Notes: generated by a model not told the origin, from the sequence alone. A DNA stretch of 64,000 nucleotides from Flavobacterium hiemivividum (GCF_004349145.1 NZ_SMFO01000004.1:1-64000), one strand, 5' to 3'; positions 9,592-18,794 are shown, counted from the first letter of the stretch. Translations and numbers: made by a program.

Positions 9592-9655
9592 TTGCTTTCA
9601 ATTTGTGCTAATTTAATAATATGTTTAGCATCTGTCCTAGGGTGGAGTTTTTGCT

Positions 9656-10027
9656 TTATAGAACTATGGCAATTGCCTCAATCTCTATTAACCAGCCTCT
9701 GTTTCCTAGTATCGTGACACCGACTAAGGTACTAGCGGGATAATTTTCATTTCCTAGAAAAGCATTTCTAATTTTTCTAAAAACGGGTAAATCAATTTCT
9801 GGATTAAAATTCACTATATAGGTAGTCATTTTAACGACATCTTTAAATGTTGCGCCACAATTGTGCAGTTGCTTTTCTAAATTTTGGAAGGTAGCAATAG
9901 TTTGTAATTCTAAAGTACCGCCAAGTCCAATTTGGCCCGAAATATAAATTGTTTTGTAAGTTCCCGTTTTTACAACAACTGTTTGAGAAAAACCTTCATT
10001 AGGTTCGATATATTGTTTTTCAATCAT
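9656..10027 (-). CDS. RidA/YjgF-family protein lacking the catalytic arginine
   Basis: 123-aa single-domain protein of the Rid (YjgF/YER057c/UK114) superfamily, with ISGQIG near the N terminus and IEIEAIA near the C terminus. In archetypal RidA the imine-hydrolysing arginine sits in the motif PARSCVEV. Here the aligned stretch reads PASTLVGV, so Arg is replaced by Ser. The protein is therefore unlikely to be a classical 2-iminobutanoate deaminase and more likely belongs to an Arg-less Rid subgroup of unknown reaction. It stands alone, convergent with the glycosyltransferase. No TAnnTTTG box was found upstream. Confidence 0.85.
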   Translation of the reverse strand: MIEKQYIEPNEGFSQTVVVKTGTYKTIYISGQIGLGGTLELQTIATFQNLEKQLHNCGATFKDVVKMTTYIVNFNPEIDLPVFRKIRNAFLGNENYPASTLVGVTILGNRGWLIEIEAIAIVL

Positions 10028-10178
10028 GAAATGAAAAATTTAATTTTTGTAAAATTAGTTGAAAATTTTTAATATAATTGGAATTCTGTTCTCCGCGTTA
10101 GTTGATGCTGAAATGCCAATCATTAAGGATAGAGTAATCTTAATTATTGGATTTTTCTGTTTAGTATTATGTTTTTTT

Positions 10179-10291
10179 GCATGAGGGATGGAAGCGGCAT
10201 CCTTTTATGGATCTCGTTTTTTAACGAGAGGAATAAAAGATATAGCGAACAGCCCGACACCGCTGAAACTTTAGTGGAAGCGGGGTCATGC
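10179..10291 (+). ncRNA. Flavo-1-like structured RNA
   Basis: Intergenic structured segment between the RidA-like gene and pdhC. The outer ends pair (GCATGA at 10179-10184 with TCATGC at 10286-10291), and inner hairpins include GGATCTCG...CGAG near 10209-10233. Conserved-looking blocks are GGGATGGAAGCGGCATCC and GCGAACAGCCCGACACC. From memory these match the Flavo-1 RNA motif of Flavobacteria. I could not run a covariance model. On the plus strand it is followed at once by a terminator and then by genes on the opposite strand. It therefore looks like a free-standing small RNA rather than a cis-acting leader. The remainder of this 325-nt gap (10028-10178) shows nothing clear. Confidence 0.7.
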
Positions 10292-10296
10292 CCAAA

Positions 10297-10335
10297 TAAA
10301 AAACCCGCCAAGATTACTCAAGACGGGTTTTACTT
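10297..10335. terminator. Bidirectional terminator for Flavo-1-like RNA and pdhC
   Basis: Stem AAACCCG (10301-10307) / CGGGTTT (10324-10330) with A and T runs on opposite sides. It can serve the Flavo-1-like RNA on the plus strand and pdhA-pdhC on the minus strand. Confidence 0.75.
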
Positions 10336-10352
10336 TTATACGGAATCAGTAA

Positions 10353-12002
10353 TTATGCAAGCATCGTTACTGGGTTTTCAATGTATTGTTTTAATGTTTG
10401 TAAGAACTGAGCTCCAGTTGCTCCATCGATAGTACGGTGGTCGCATGCAAGAGATAACATCATAGTGTTTCCTACAACAATTTGGCCATTTTTAACCACT
10501 GGTTTCTCTACAATTGCTCCTACAGATAGGATTGCAGAGTTAGGTTGGTTGATGATAGAATTAAATTCTACGATACCAAACATTCCTAGGTTAGAAACTG
10601 TAAACGTACTTCCTTCCATTTCTGTTGGTAGTAGTTTTTTGTTTTTAGCTCTTCCCGCAAGATCTCTCACACTTCCTCCAATTTGAGATAAACTCATTGC
10701 ATCTGTAAATTTCAATACAGGTACAACTAATCCATCTTCTACAGCTACAGCAACACCAATATTAACATGATGATTGATCGTAATTGCATCTTCTTTCCAC
10801 TGAGAGTTAATTTTTGGATGTTTCTTTAATGCCATAGCACATGCTTTGATGACCATATCATTAAAAGAAACTTTTGTATCAGGAACGCTGTTGATTATAG
10901 TTCTAGATTTCATTGCGTCATCCATCGTAACTTCTATAGTTAAGTTGTAATGAGGTGCAGTGAATAAAGATTCTGCCAATCTTTTCGCAATGATTTTACG
11001 CATTTGCGAATTTTTGATTTCTTCTGTAAATACTTCTCCAGCAGGAACAAATACTTTTGGTGCGGCAGCAGGAGCGGCGGCAGCGTCGGTTTTTGTTGCT
11101 GGTGTAGTAGCTGCTTGTTGTGGAGCAGCAGTTGCAGGAGTGAAATTTTCAATATCGCTTTTTACAATACGTCCATTTTCGCCTGAACCTTTTACTTGTG
11201 TCAATTGAATTCCCTTGTCACTTGCAATTTTCTTTGCTAGTGGAGAAGCTAAAATTCGTTTTCCGTCAGCGGCAGCTTCTTGAGTTACTGTTGCTGCTGC
11301 TTCAGCTGGTGCTGATTTAGTTTCTTCAGTTGATCCAGTAGGTTTTGCTGAACCATCAGTACCGTGATTTTCTGCAATACCTGAAATGTCTGTTCCTGCT
11401 GGGCCTATAATAGCTAATAAGCTATCAACAGGAGCTGCGTTTCCTTCTTCAATTCCTATGTATAATAAAGTTCCTTCGTTAAAAGACTCAAATTCCATAG
11501 TTGCTTTATCAGTTTCGATTTCAGCTAGGATATCACCTTCACTAATTTTATCACCTACCTTTTTTAACCAAGTCGCTACTGTACCTTCTGTCATGGTATC
11601 GCTTAAACGTGGCATAGTAACTACAACAACTCCTTTTGGTAAAGTGGCTGCTGCAGCTGGTGTTGCTTTTTCTTCTTTTGTGGTTTCAGATGGAGTAGGA
11701 GCAGTTTCAGCTGCTTCTGTAGTCGTTGAGGACTTTCCTGCTATCAAAGCAGCAATATCTTCACCTTCTTCTCCAATAATAGCAAGTAAAGAATCTACTG
11801 CTGCAGTTTCTCCTTCTGGAATTCCTATATGTAATAGAGTCCCTTCATTGAAAGACTCAAATTCCATTGTTGCTTTGTCAGTTTCAATTTCAGCTAGAAT
11901 ATCTCCTTCGCTAATTTTGTCTCCTACTTTTTTAAGCCAAGTCGCTACCGTTCCTTCCGTCATAGTATCGCTCAAACGAGGCATTGTAATAATTGTTGCC
12001 AT
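10353..12002 (-). CDS. pdhC: Pyruvate dehydrogenase E2, dihydrolipoyllysine acetyltransferase
   Basis: 549-aa E2 core of the pyruvate dehydrogenase complex, which moves the acetyl group from E1 to CoA in the cytoplasm. There are two lipoyl domains (about 4-78 and 127-201, lipoylated Lys 43 and Lys 166 in ETDKATMEFES), Ala/Pro/Thr-rich linkers, an E1/E3-binding domain (about 249-287, RILASPLAKKIA) and a catalytic domain (about 320-549) ending with the active-site motif DHRTIDGA (His about 522). The gene begins 7 nt after pdhA, so they are cotranscribed. The E1 beta gene is not in the window. The two lipoyl domains are identical over about 50 residues although their codons differ. Confidence 0.95.
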   Translation of the reverse strand: MATIITMPRLSDTMTEGTVATWLKKVGDKISEGDILAEIETDKATMEFESFNEGTLLHIGIPEGETAAVDSLLAIIGEEGEDIAALIAGKSSTTTEAAETAPTPSETTKEEKATPAAAATLPKGVVVVTMPRLSDTMTEGTVATWLKKVGDKISEGDILAEIETDKATMEFESFNEGTLLYIGIEEGNAAPVDSLLAIIGPAGTDISGIAENHGTDGSAKPTGSTEETKSAPAEAAATVTQEAAADGKRILASPLAKKIASDKGIQLTQVKGSGENGRIVKSDIENFTPATAAPQQAATTPATKTDAAAAPAAAPKVFVPAGEVFTEEIKNSQMRKIIAKRLAESLFTAPHYNLTIEVTMDDAMKSRTIINSVPDTKVSFNDMVIKACAMALKKHPKINSQWKEDAITINHHVNIGVAVAVEDGLVVPVLKFTDAMSLSQIGGSVRDLAGRAKNKKLLPTEMEGSTFTVSNLGMFGIVEFNSIINQPNSAILSVGAIVEKPVVKNGQIVVGNTMMLSLACDHRTIDGATGAQFLQTLKQYIENPVTMLA

Positions 12003-12009
12003 AATTGAT

Positions 12010-13008
12010 TTATAGTTTATGAGGTATGAATGGATAGTTTTCTTGATCGTATACTACGTCGTAAAGTTGTTGCACTGGTGGGTAATCAGATTCTTCAGCA
12101 AAGTCTACACATTCTTGAACTAAATCTTTTACTCTTTGATCAATCGCTGCAATTTCTTCTTCGGTAGCATAATTTTGATCTTTTATCAAGTCTAAAACTT
12201 GAGTAATAGGATCTATTTTTTTGTACTCTTCTACTTCTTCTTTAGAACGGTATAGTTGTGCGTCAGACATTGAGTGTCCTCTGTAACGATACGTTTTCAT
12301 TTCTAGGAATGTTGGTCCGTCTCCACGTCTTGCTCTATCGATAGCCTCTGTCATAGCTTCTGCTACTTTTACAGGATTCATTCCATCAACAGGTCCGCAA
12401 GGCATTTCGTAGCCTAAACCTAGTTTCCATATATCTGTGTGGTTGGCTGTTCTTTCTACAGAAGTTCCCATTGCATAGCCGTTATTTTCAACGATAAAAA
12501 CAACTGGTAATTTCCATAACATAGCCATATTAAAAGCTTCGTGTAAGGAACCTTGACGGGCTGCACCATCACCAAAATAGGTCATAGTTACTCCCCCTGT
12601 TTCAAAATATTTATCCGCAAAAGCCAGTCCAGCTCCTACAGGAATTTGTCCACCTACAATCCCGTGTCCACCATAAAAACGGTGTTCTTTAGAGAAGATA
12701 TGCATAGAGCCCCCCATTCCTTTAGAAGTTCCGGTAACTTTTCCTAAAAGCTCAGCCATAACTCGTCTTGGGTCTACACCCATTCCTATAGGTTGAACGT
12801 GATTTCTATAAGCAGTAATCATTTTATCTTTAGACAAGTCCATCGCATGCAGAGCACCTGCAAGTACAGCTTCTTGACCATTGTATAAATGTAAAAATCC
12901 TCGGACTTTTTGTTGAATGTATAATGCTGCAAGTTTGTCTTCAAACTTTCTCCAAAGTAGCATGTCTTCATACCACTTTAAGTATACCTCTTTTGTAACT
13001 TCTTTCAT
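12010..13008 (-). CDS. pdhA: Pyruvate dehydrogenase E1 component, alpha subunit
   Basis: 332-aa thiamine-diphosphate-dependent E1 alpha subunit that decarboxylates pyruvate. The TPP-binding motif runs from GDGAARQGSLHEAF to VENN (about residues 150-180). The conserved active-site loop YRYRGHSMSD is present near residue 240. Length matches alpha subunits of alpha2beta2 E1 enzymes, so a separate E1 beta must be encoded elsewhere. It is the first gene of pdhA-pdhC. A TATTTTTG box on the minus strand at 13096-13103 is a possible promoter, giving a leader of about 80 nt. Confidence 0.95.
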   Translation of the reverse strand: MKEVTKEVYLKWYEDMLLWRKFEDKLAALYIQQKVRGFLHLYNGQEAVLAGALHAMDLSKDKMITAYRNHVQPIGMGVDPRRVMAELLGKVTGTSKGMGGSMHIFSKEHRFYGGHGIVGGQIPVGAGLAFADKYFETGGVTMTYFGDGAARQGSLHEAFNMAMLWKLPVVFIVENNGYAMGTSVERTANHTDIWKLGLGYEMPCGPVDGMNPVKVAEAMTEAIDRARRGDGPTFLEMKTYRYRGHSMSDAQLYRSKEEVEEYKKIDPITQVLDLIKDQNYATEEEIAAIDQRVKDLVQECVDFAEESDYPPVQQLYDVVYDQENYPFIPHKL

Positions 13009-13151
13009 CTCAATTGTTCTTTTGCTAAAGTTTTATTGTGTTGTCAACTAGTACCTATACCGCAAAATAGTCTCCTCACACAAATTTGCGAATGGCAAAA
13101 ATAAGACATTCCATCTAAGCAGTAAAATTTAATAGGTAATTTTTAGAATTT

Positions 13152-13634
13152 TTACAAGAATTTTTTGTCGAACATAAATGGCAGTAAATTTTTTAGGGAA
13201 TCTGATTTGTAGATATCGCCTATTTCTCCCATAAAATAAATTTCGATTGGAGCCTCTTGTCGGATTTCATATTCGGCTATTGATTGCCTGCAAGCGCCGC
13301 ATGGCGGAATAGGAGCCATAGTTTTATTAGAGTCAGAAGCTGCTGTGATAGCCATTTTTAAAATCTTTGCTTCAGGATAAGCGGCGCCTGCATAAAAAAT
13401 TGCCACGCGCTCAGCACAAAGTCCTGACGGATATGCTGCATTTTCTTGGTTTGAGCCCACTACCACTTTTCCGTTGTCTAAAAATAGAGCCACGCCTACT
13501 CTAAATTTAGAATAGGGAGCGTATGCATTTTTTCGAACTTCAGCCGCTTGAGACATTAAATCCTGAATGTCAGTTGGTAATTCCGATATTGAATTATAGA
13601 CAGAGAATGTGTTAACAATAGATATTTCCTTCAT
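13152..13634 (-). CDS. cdd: Cytidine deaminase
   Basis: 160-aa zinc enzyme that converts cytidine and deoxycytidine to uridine and deoxyuridine in pyrimidine salvage. The zinc and catalytic motifs are present: CAERVA with the catalytic Glu, and PCGACRQ with two Cys ligands. This is the tetrameric Cys-Cys-Cys type. The substrate-binding stretch YAPYSKFRVGVA is near the N terminus. The frame can be extended 14 codons upstream to 13676, but that extension (MKFGFFLF...) overlaps the porV terminator hairpin. I therefore place the start at the ATG at 13634 (MKEISIVN). It lies between porV and pdhA on the same strand, with a terminator separating it from porV. Confidence 0.9.
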   Translation of the reverse strand: MKEISIVNTFSVYNSISELPTDIQDLMSQAAEVRKNAYAPYSKFRVGVALFLDNGKVVVGSNQENAAYPSGLCAERVAIFYAGAAYPEAKILKMAITAASDSNKTMAPIPPCGACRQSIAEYEIRQEAPIEIYFMGEIGDIYKSDSLKNLLPFMFDKKFL

Positions 13635-13659
13635 AGTTATAGAATTGTTTTTAAACAAA

Positions 13660-13708
13660 AAAAATCCAAATTTCATGTCCGCATTTGCGGGATGGAAATT
13701 TGGATTGT
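13660..13708 (-). terminator. Terminator after porU-porV
   Basis: Perfect 12-bp stem AATCCAAATTTC (13663-13674) / GAAATTTGGATT (13695-13706), with an inner CCGC / GCGG stem. On the minus strand it is followed by T8. It lies 20 nt after the porV stop and insulates cdd. Confidence 0.92.
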
Positions 13709-13728
13709 AAATTAGATTTTACAGTTGG

Positions 13729-14916
13729 CTAATATACATCATATTTGTCACCAAAATTAAAAGTAAGAGAGAAACGTAAGGTGTTCTCTAAAGGATTTTT
13801 AACTTTCGAAGCCGAAAATAAATAGGAGAGGTCTACTTTAACGATATTGTATTTAAATCCTGCTCCCATAGTGAAGAATTTTCTAGCGCCTTTCTGAGAG
13901 CTTTCATTAAAGTATCCCAAGCGCAAGGCAAAGGACTCTTGGTATGAATATTCAGCTCCTATAGAGTAAGTTACTTCTTTTGCTTCTTCGCCAAAGCCAT
14001 CTGGGGCATCACCAAATGATTTAAATACACCAGATACCCAACCAATAGATCGGTAATTGTCTAAATTTTGCGCTCTTTCTTCGGTTGTAATTGTACCGTC
14101 GCCATTTAAATCAGGATCTTGAGGAGTTGGTACTAGTAGTTTATTGAACTCGACATTTAATGCAATTTTATTATAATCGTCCAAAATAAAATCAAACCCT
14201 GTTCCTAGTTTTAAATTTGCAGGTAAAAAGTTGGTGCTTATTTCGTCGTTGTCATAACTGATTTTTGGCCCTAAGTTCTGAATATTAAATCCCGCTCTCC
14301 ATCTTCCGTTAAATTCATTGTATGCTATTTCTTCTGATTGGTAGAACCCTGCAACATCGATTGCAAATGAATTAGCTGCAGATGCATCTCCATTATCAGT
14401 AACTACTTTTAAATTCGAATGAATATATCGGCCGGCAACAGCCATAGAGAATTGTTCGCTTAATTTTAACGAGTAAGAGCCGTCAAGAGCAAACTCATTT
14501 GGAGCTACTTTTCTTGGTACTTCGTTCTGATCTCCGGTTTCGCGCAATTCGATTTCACCAAAACCGAAGTATCGAATGCTAGTGGCAAAAGCACTGCGCT
14601 CGCTTATTTTATTGTAATAGGTTAATTGCCCCAAAGAAATATCATTAGCTAAATCCGTAAGATAGGGAGTGTAACTCATGGAGAATCCTTGCTTGTCAAT
14701 TGAAAAAGCATATTTTGCAGGATTCCATTGTTGTGAAAAAGCATCTGCTGATGTAGCGACTCCTATGTCTGCCATACCCGCAGCTCTGGCGTCTGCAGAA
14801 ACTAATAAGAAAGGAACTGCAGTGGTGATTACTCTATCTTGTGCGCTTGCAAAAGAAACGGCGAGTATACAGCTTGTAAAGAGTATTAATTTCCTCATTT
14901 TTTTATAAAAATTCAT
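13729..14916 (-). CDS. porV: Type IX secretion system outer-membrane protein PorV
   Basis: 395-aa outer-membrane beta-barrel (FadL-like) protein of the PorV/LptO family. It shuttles T9SS cargo from the translocon to the PorU sortase complex. It has a signal peptide ending SFASAQDR and the typical opening TTAVPFLLVSADARAAGMADIGVA, in two blocks, with barrel strands to a terminal aromatic (YDVY). The start at 14916 rather than the internal ATG at 14898 is favoured because TATATTTG lies exactly 4 nt upstream of it. The gene lies 20 nt downstream of porU and probably shares its transcript as well as having this promoter inside the end of porU. A strong terminator follows. Confidence 0.95.
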   Translation of the reverse strand: MNFYKKMRKLILFTSCILAVSFASAQDRVITTAVPFLLVSADARAAGMADIGVATSADAFSQQWNPAKYAFSIDKQGFSMSYTPYLTDLANDISLGQLTYYNKISERSAFATSIRYFGFGEIELRETGDQNEVPRKVAPNEFALDGSYSLKLSEQFSMAVAGRYIHSNLKVVTDNGDASAANSFAIDVAGFYQSEEIAYNEFNGRWRAGFNIQNLGPKISYDNDEISTNFLPANLKLGTGFDFILDDYNKIALNVEFNKLLVPTPQDPDLNGDGTITTEERAQNLDNYRSIGWVSGVFKSFGDAPDGFGEEAKEVTYSIGAEYSYQESFALRLGYFNESSQKGARKFFTMGAGFKYNIVKVDLSYLFSASKVKNPLENTLRFSLTFNFGDKYDVY

Positions 14917-14950
14917 TAAACAAATATAGTGTTTTATTAAAGCAGTACAA
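14914..14950 (-). promoter_or_regulatory. porV promoter, probably leaderless, inside the end of porU
   Basis: On the minus strand, TTG (14948-14950) is followed after 19 nt by TATATTTG (14921-14928), then TTTA, then the ATG of porV. It fits the Bacteroidetes consensus in both boxes and spacing, and it settles the porV start codon. Confidence 0.6.
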
Positions 14951-17900
14951 GCTTTTCAAACTTTTCTGCTCTTTTATTGGTTAAGGTTGATTTGACAGTT
15001 AGTTTGTAGATATATACTCCTTTTCCTATCTTATTACCAAAATCATCTTTACCATCCCATGTAATCTCTTTCGATAAAAAACCTTCGGTCGAAATAATTT
15101 GGTTTGTTGTCCAGACCACCTTTCCCGTTATTGTCATTACTTGTACTTGTACCATCAATGGTTCGTATGGCCTGTTATGGGTAAACCAAAACTGTGTGTA
15201 ATTAACAAATGGATTTGGATAATTTAATACATGTGTCAAAGTTATCGTTTCATCTCCAACTACTACAAACTGGATTTCAGTAGTTATGGGATTATTGTAT
15301 ACGTCCCAAGCCTTGAATGTAATAGTATGTAAACCGATCGCTAAATTGCGCAGCGGAAACCGTAAACTTCCTTTTGTATAATCATCCAGATTCGTTTGAT
15401 AATAATCATTTAATAAATAAGGATTACTAACGTCTCCGTCTAAAATAGCCACAATATCATGTCCAATACCACTAGCAGTATTGATACCATTTTCATCTTC
15501 GAGAAAAGCCAGTAGGAATGGGGATGCGTTTGTTATACCGCCAGAAACAAAAGTTTCGTCATTCATATATAACTTAACTTTTGGACTATTATTGTCTTCG
15601 ATGGCATTTTCATTAACGCCTCCTATCTTGATACTGGTTTCAAATCCACTTTCATTTTCTAACGCCTGACCTTTTTTAGCATAAAAACTGATTTTTCCAT
15701 TACCTAAAGGAATGCGAATGTCTCTAGGTACTACGAAATCAAATTCAAATAATCCATTTGTAACGGAAGCATTTCCTCTGAAAATCGTTTCGCCTAGTGT
15801 ATTAAAATTCATAGGAGGACTATTGTTGTCATTATTAAATGTAGCCCTTTGAATTGTTTTGTCAAATATTGTAGTGGAAACTTCGCCATTATAATTGCTT
15901 AGCAGTTGGTCCTTTTCGTCAGTGATTTCTCCGCTCACTTTCATGCGGGCTAACGATTTAAAGTCGTCTGTACTTTGTGTAATAGGAACATCATTTACTT
16001 TTGTGAGTTTTATTTTTGGCTTCGGTATTGCTAGGATTAATGCGGGATCACCTAAATAAAAAACCACATTTGTGGCACTGTTTGGATTGCTGTTTTTTGC
16101 AATTCGTAAGGCTTCAGCAATTGAGGTGTATTGGCTGGAGCCAAAAGAGAATAGTTTTTCAGAAAGTACATCGTTGAAATTTTCAGCGCTAAATTGTCCG
16201 ATAGCACGAACGGTGGTGATCATTGCGATGGCTCCACCTTTTGGATTCCAGTAAGTATATTCGCCAGCTGTGGGTCTTAATGGATTGTCAAAACGGGAGA
16301 ATTCACACGTAAGCGTTATGAATAGCGGGTATTTGTATTGGTTGCTTAAATTTTGCCCGTCAGATTTCTCCCAAATTCTTTCTGCAGCTAATCCGTCTTC
16401 TCCTCCATGGCCTAAATAATTGAATACTAATGCTCCTTTTTCGAATGCATTAAATATATCTGTTCTTGCTTTTGGATACCTAAAACCTCCTGCAGATGCT
16501 TCTTGAGTATAGGAATCCAAAAAAATCTTATTGATGTTGAAAAAGGACTTTTCGGATGTGATTTTTTCGGCCAATTTATTTTGCCTGCTTTGCAAAGAGG
16601 CGTCCGAAGTTGCATCTGAGTCATCGCTAATCATTACAAAATTGTTTCTCCAGCTTCCGTATGATTTCGCGTCATGGTACTCGATTACTTTATTGACCAT
16701 TTCCTCGGCCTGCTGTGGGTTGTTTACAATCATTCGTCCAACAGCAATATCAATACCGCCAAAAAAAGAAACTATATTTCCTTCATTACTATCCATCAAG
16801 CCGAAAAAATCATCAGATGAAAAAGAGCGTTCTCCCGTTGTGTTGCTGTTAAGCGCATGAAATATAGGTACGATGTTTGTATTGTTGATGGTTCGGTTTT
16901 TATAATCAAAGGAAGCGTCTCCAAAAAGATTGACGTACTTTATCCTTTTTGCAGGAGTCGAGGCGTTGTCATAAATATATTTGATACAGTTTCTAATTGC
17001 TGCTATATCTTGTTTTCCTGAGGAAAATTCAGGATATATTGACTCCGTTGTAATGACTTTTACGTTCAGCTTAGAATAGTTTCGATGGAAAACAGCTAGT
17101 TTTTCGGCTTGTGATAGTAAAGAATTTGGAGTGATAATTACATAATCAATATCTTCAAATTGACCTTGATTGCTTTTGAAGACAGTACCCTTAATGTTTT
17201 GATTTTGGACTTTAGGTCTATTGTCTTTTAAAGGAAGGTAATAGTCAGCAGCGTCAATTGCTATATATTTACGGAGTTCTCCTAGAGTTGCTTTAAAGGA
17301 AAAGTCTTGCTGATTGTTGTTTGTAATTGTCGTTACATTATATAGGTCTGTAACATCCCAAACTTGGTTAATCGCTGCTGAGTTAGAAAAGTTGTAGTTT
17401 GCTATTCCCAGACTAGCAATTGAGGCGTCGTATTGAAAGTGAAATTGTTTGCCATAACCTTGAAGTTTCCTTTTGGCTATTAATTGAATGTTGTCTAAAA
17501 AACCTTTTGAGCCAGGTACACCGTTATTATTATAACTTAATTTTATTTTCACATTTTCTGATGCAGTAAGAGTAGTGTTATTCGGTAAAGAACCAACATT
17601 AAATTCAACGTCGGAATTGGTGTTTAATGCTGGAAAGAATATCATATTGATGAGTTGTTCATCGGAAGTAATTTTAAAAGATGTTGGAGTGTAAGCTGCA
17701 GAAGCTGCAGTCGTTTTAATTTTTATTGGTGTCGAAAGGTCTATGTTTGGAAAATTAAATTCAAATTCCTGATCTTGGTTAATGTCAAAAGCTTCGCCAA
17801 ACCATTGTCGGCCTAGTTTTGCAATATTTACTAAATCCAATTCATGGAACTGGTGATCATCAAAAGTGTTTATGTTTATCGTGCTGTTGCCAGAAGGTTG

Positions 17901-18794
17901 ATCTATTTCCTTAATTCTTTTTCCATCCTCACTTGAAGTGGTGATGTAGTAATACGATTTAGTGTCATAGAGATTAATGTTAGTTTGGCTTTCTGTATTA
18001 TAGGTGTCAACGCCTTCAGCATAAAATAAAATATAATCTTCATTATCGAATTTGCCGTCGTTCTCTCCAATAAGTTGAATTGCGTTTTCGGTTAAATCAG
18101 AAGGGTAATCAATGGCGTTTGACATGGGTAGCATTCTCCCGCCGTTTCCAAAGATTTTAAGTTTTTTAGGATTGACTGTGTTCAAGTCTATGCCTAATTC
18201 TTGCAGGAAGCTTTTTGATATTTTATAAACGCCAGATTTTTCAACATAAAAGCGATACCAATCTCCGGAAGCTAATACAGAATTGGAGATTGAGTTTGTT
18301 ACTTTATTTGAGTTTGACGTTTTTGCTGTTGCTGTAGTGGTGTTGTTTATCTTGTACGAAAAAGATTTAATCCTTTTATAGCCATTTTCGTCATTAATTA
18401 TAGGAGATACGCTGAGGAAGGATTGTGTAATGCCTCTAGACTCCGTATTTCTTAGTGAATATGATATTTTTTTCGGAATATTTTCAGCTGATAAGTCTCC
18501 AATTTGAGCTGCGGTGATAGATTCGAAAATTAAATTGCTGATTTGGATATCAGCGTTGGGAGAAAGTATCGGTGCTGTTAATTCTAAGGTATATATAAGT
18601 TTTTTTTCAGCTGCATCATACTGATAACTGCTACCATTAAATTGTGGGATATTGATTGTATACGTTTCAAAAGAAGTTGCTCTTTTTTCTGTCCATTCAA
18701 TAGTCACGTCACCAGCGGCCTGTCCAAAGGTTATATAAGAAAGTAGTAATAAACTATAAAGTAGTAGTTTTTGCATTTTTTGCTTAAATTGCAT
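14937..18794 (-). CDS. porU: Type IX secretion system sortase PorU
   Basis: 1285-aa cell-surface cysteine protease of the gingipain (C25) family that removes the C-terminal signal of T9SS cargo. It has a signal peptide (about 1-25), a long N-terminal beta region, and a C25 domain at about residues 560-930. The catalytic His is in FNYLGHGGEDGLA and the Cys in LTCEFSRFD. The C terminus (NYPNPFVNYTQFWF to the end) is a T9SS-type CTD, as in known PorU proteins. A second ATG at 18776 (MQKLLLYS) is an alternative start. It is divergent from gldJ and followed by porV, a gene order known from gliding Flavobacteria. Confidence 0.95.
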   Translation of the reverse strand: MQFKQKMQKLLLYSLLLLSYITFGQAAGDVTIEWTEKRATSFETYTINIPQFNGSSYQYDAAEKKLIYTLELTAPILSPNADIQISNLIFESITAAQIGDLSAENIPKKISYSLRNTESRGITQSFLSVSPIINDENGYKRIKSFSYKINNTTTATAKTSNSNKVTNSISNSVLASGDWYRFYVEKSGVYKISKSFLQELGIDLNTVNPKKLKIFGNGGRMLPMSNAIDYPSDLTENAIQLIGENDGKFDNEDYILFYAEGVDTYNTESQTNINLYDTKSYYYITTSSEDGKRIKEIDQPSGNSTININTFDDHQFHELDLVNIAKLGRQWFGEAFDINQDQEFEFNFPNIDLSTPIKIKTTAASAAYTPTSFKITSDEQLINMIFFPALNTNSDVEFNVGSLPNNTTLTASENVKIKLSYNNNGVPGSKGFLDNIQLIAKRKLQGYGKQFHFQYDASIASLGIANYNFSNSAAINQVWDVTDLYNVTTITNNNQQDFSFKATLGELRKYIAIDAADYYLPLKDNRPKVQNQNIKGTVFKSNQGQFEDIDYVIITPNSLLSQAEKLAVFHRNYSKLNVKVITTESIYPEFSSGKQDIAAIRNCIKYIYDNASTPAKRIKYVNLFGDASFDYKNRTINNTNIVPIFHALNSNTTGERSFSSDDFFGLMDSNEGNIVSFFGGIDIAVGRMIVNNPQQAEEMVNKVIEYHDAKSYGSWRNNFVMISDDSDATSDASLQSRQNKLAEKITSEKSFFNINKIFLDSYTQEASAGGFRYPKARTDIFNAFEKGALVFNYLGHGGEDGLAAERIWEKSDGQNLSNQYKYPLFITLTCEFSRFDNPLRPTAGEYTYWNPKGGAIAMITTVRAIGQFSAENFNDVLSEKLFSFGSSQYTSIAEALRIAKNSNPNSATNVVFYLGDPALILAIPKPKIKLTKVNDVPITQSTDDFKSLARMKVSGEITDEKDQLLSNYNGEVSTTIFDKTIQRATFNNDNNSPPMNFNTLGETIFRGNASVTNGLFEFDFVVPRDIRIPLGNGKISFYAKKGQALENESGFETSIKIGGVNENAIEDNNSPKVKLYMNDETFVSGGITNASPFLLAFLEDENGINTASGIGHDIVAILDGDVSNPYLLNDYYQTNLDDYTKGSLRFPLRNLAIGLHTITFKAWDVYNNPITTEIQFVVVGDETITLTHVLNYPNPFVNYTQFWFTHNRPYEPLMVQVQVMTITGKVVWTTNQIISTEGFLSKEITWDGKDDFGNKIGKGVYIYKLTVKSTLTNKRAEKFEKLVLL

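Noticed and set aside
11386-12015. A 209-codon plus-strand frame opposite pdhC
   Set aside because: It is antisense to the well-supported lipoyl domains of pdhC. Its internal repetition only mirrors the two lipoyl domains.
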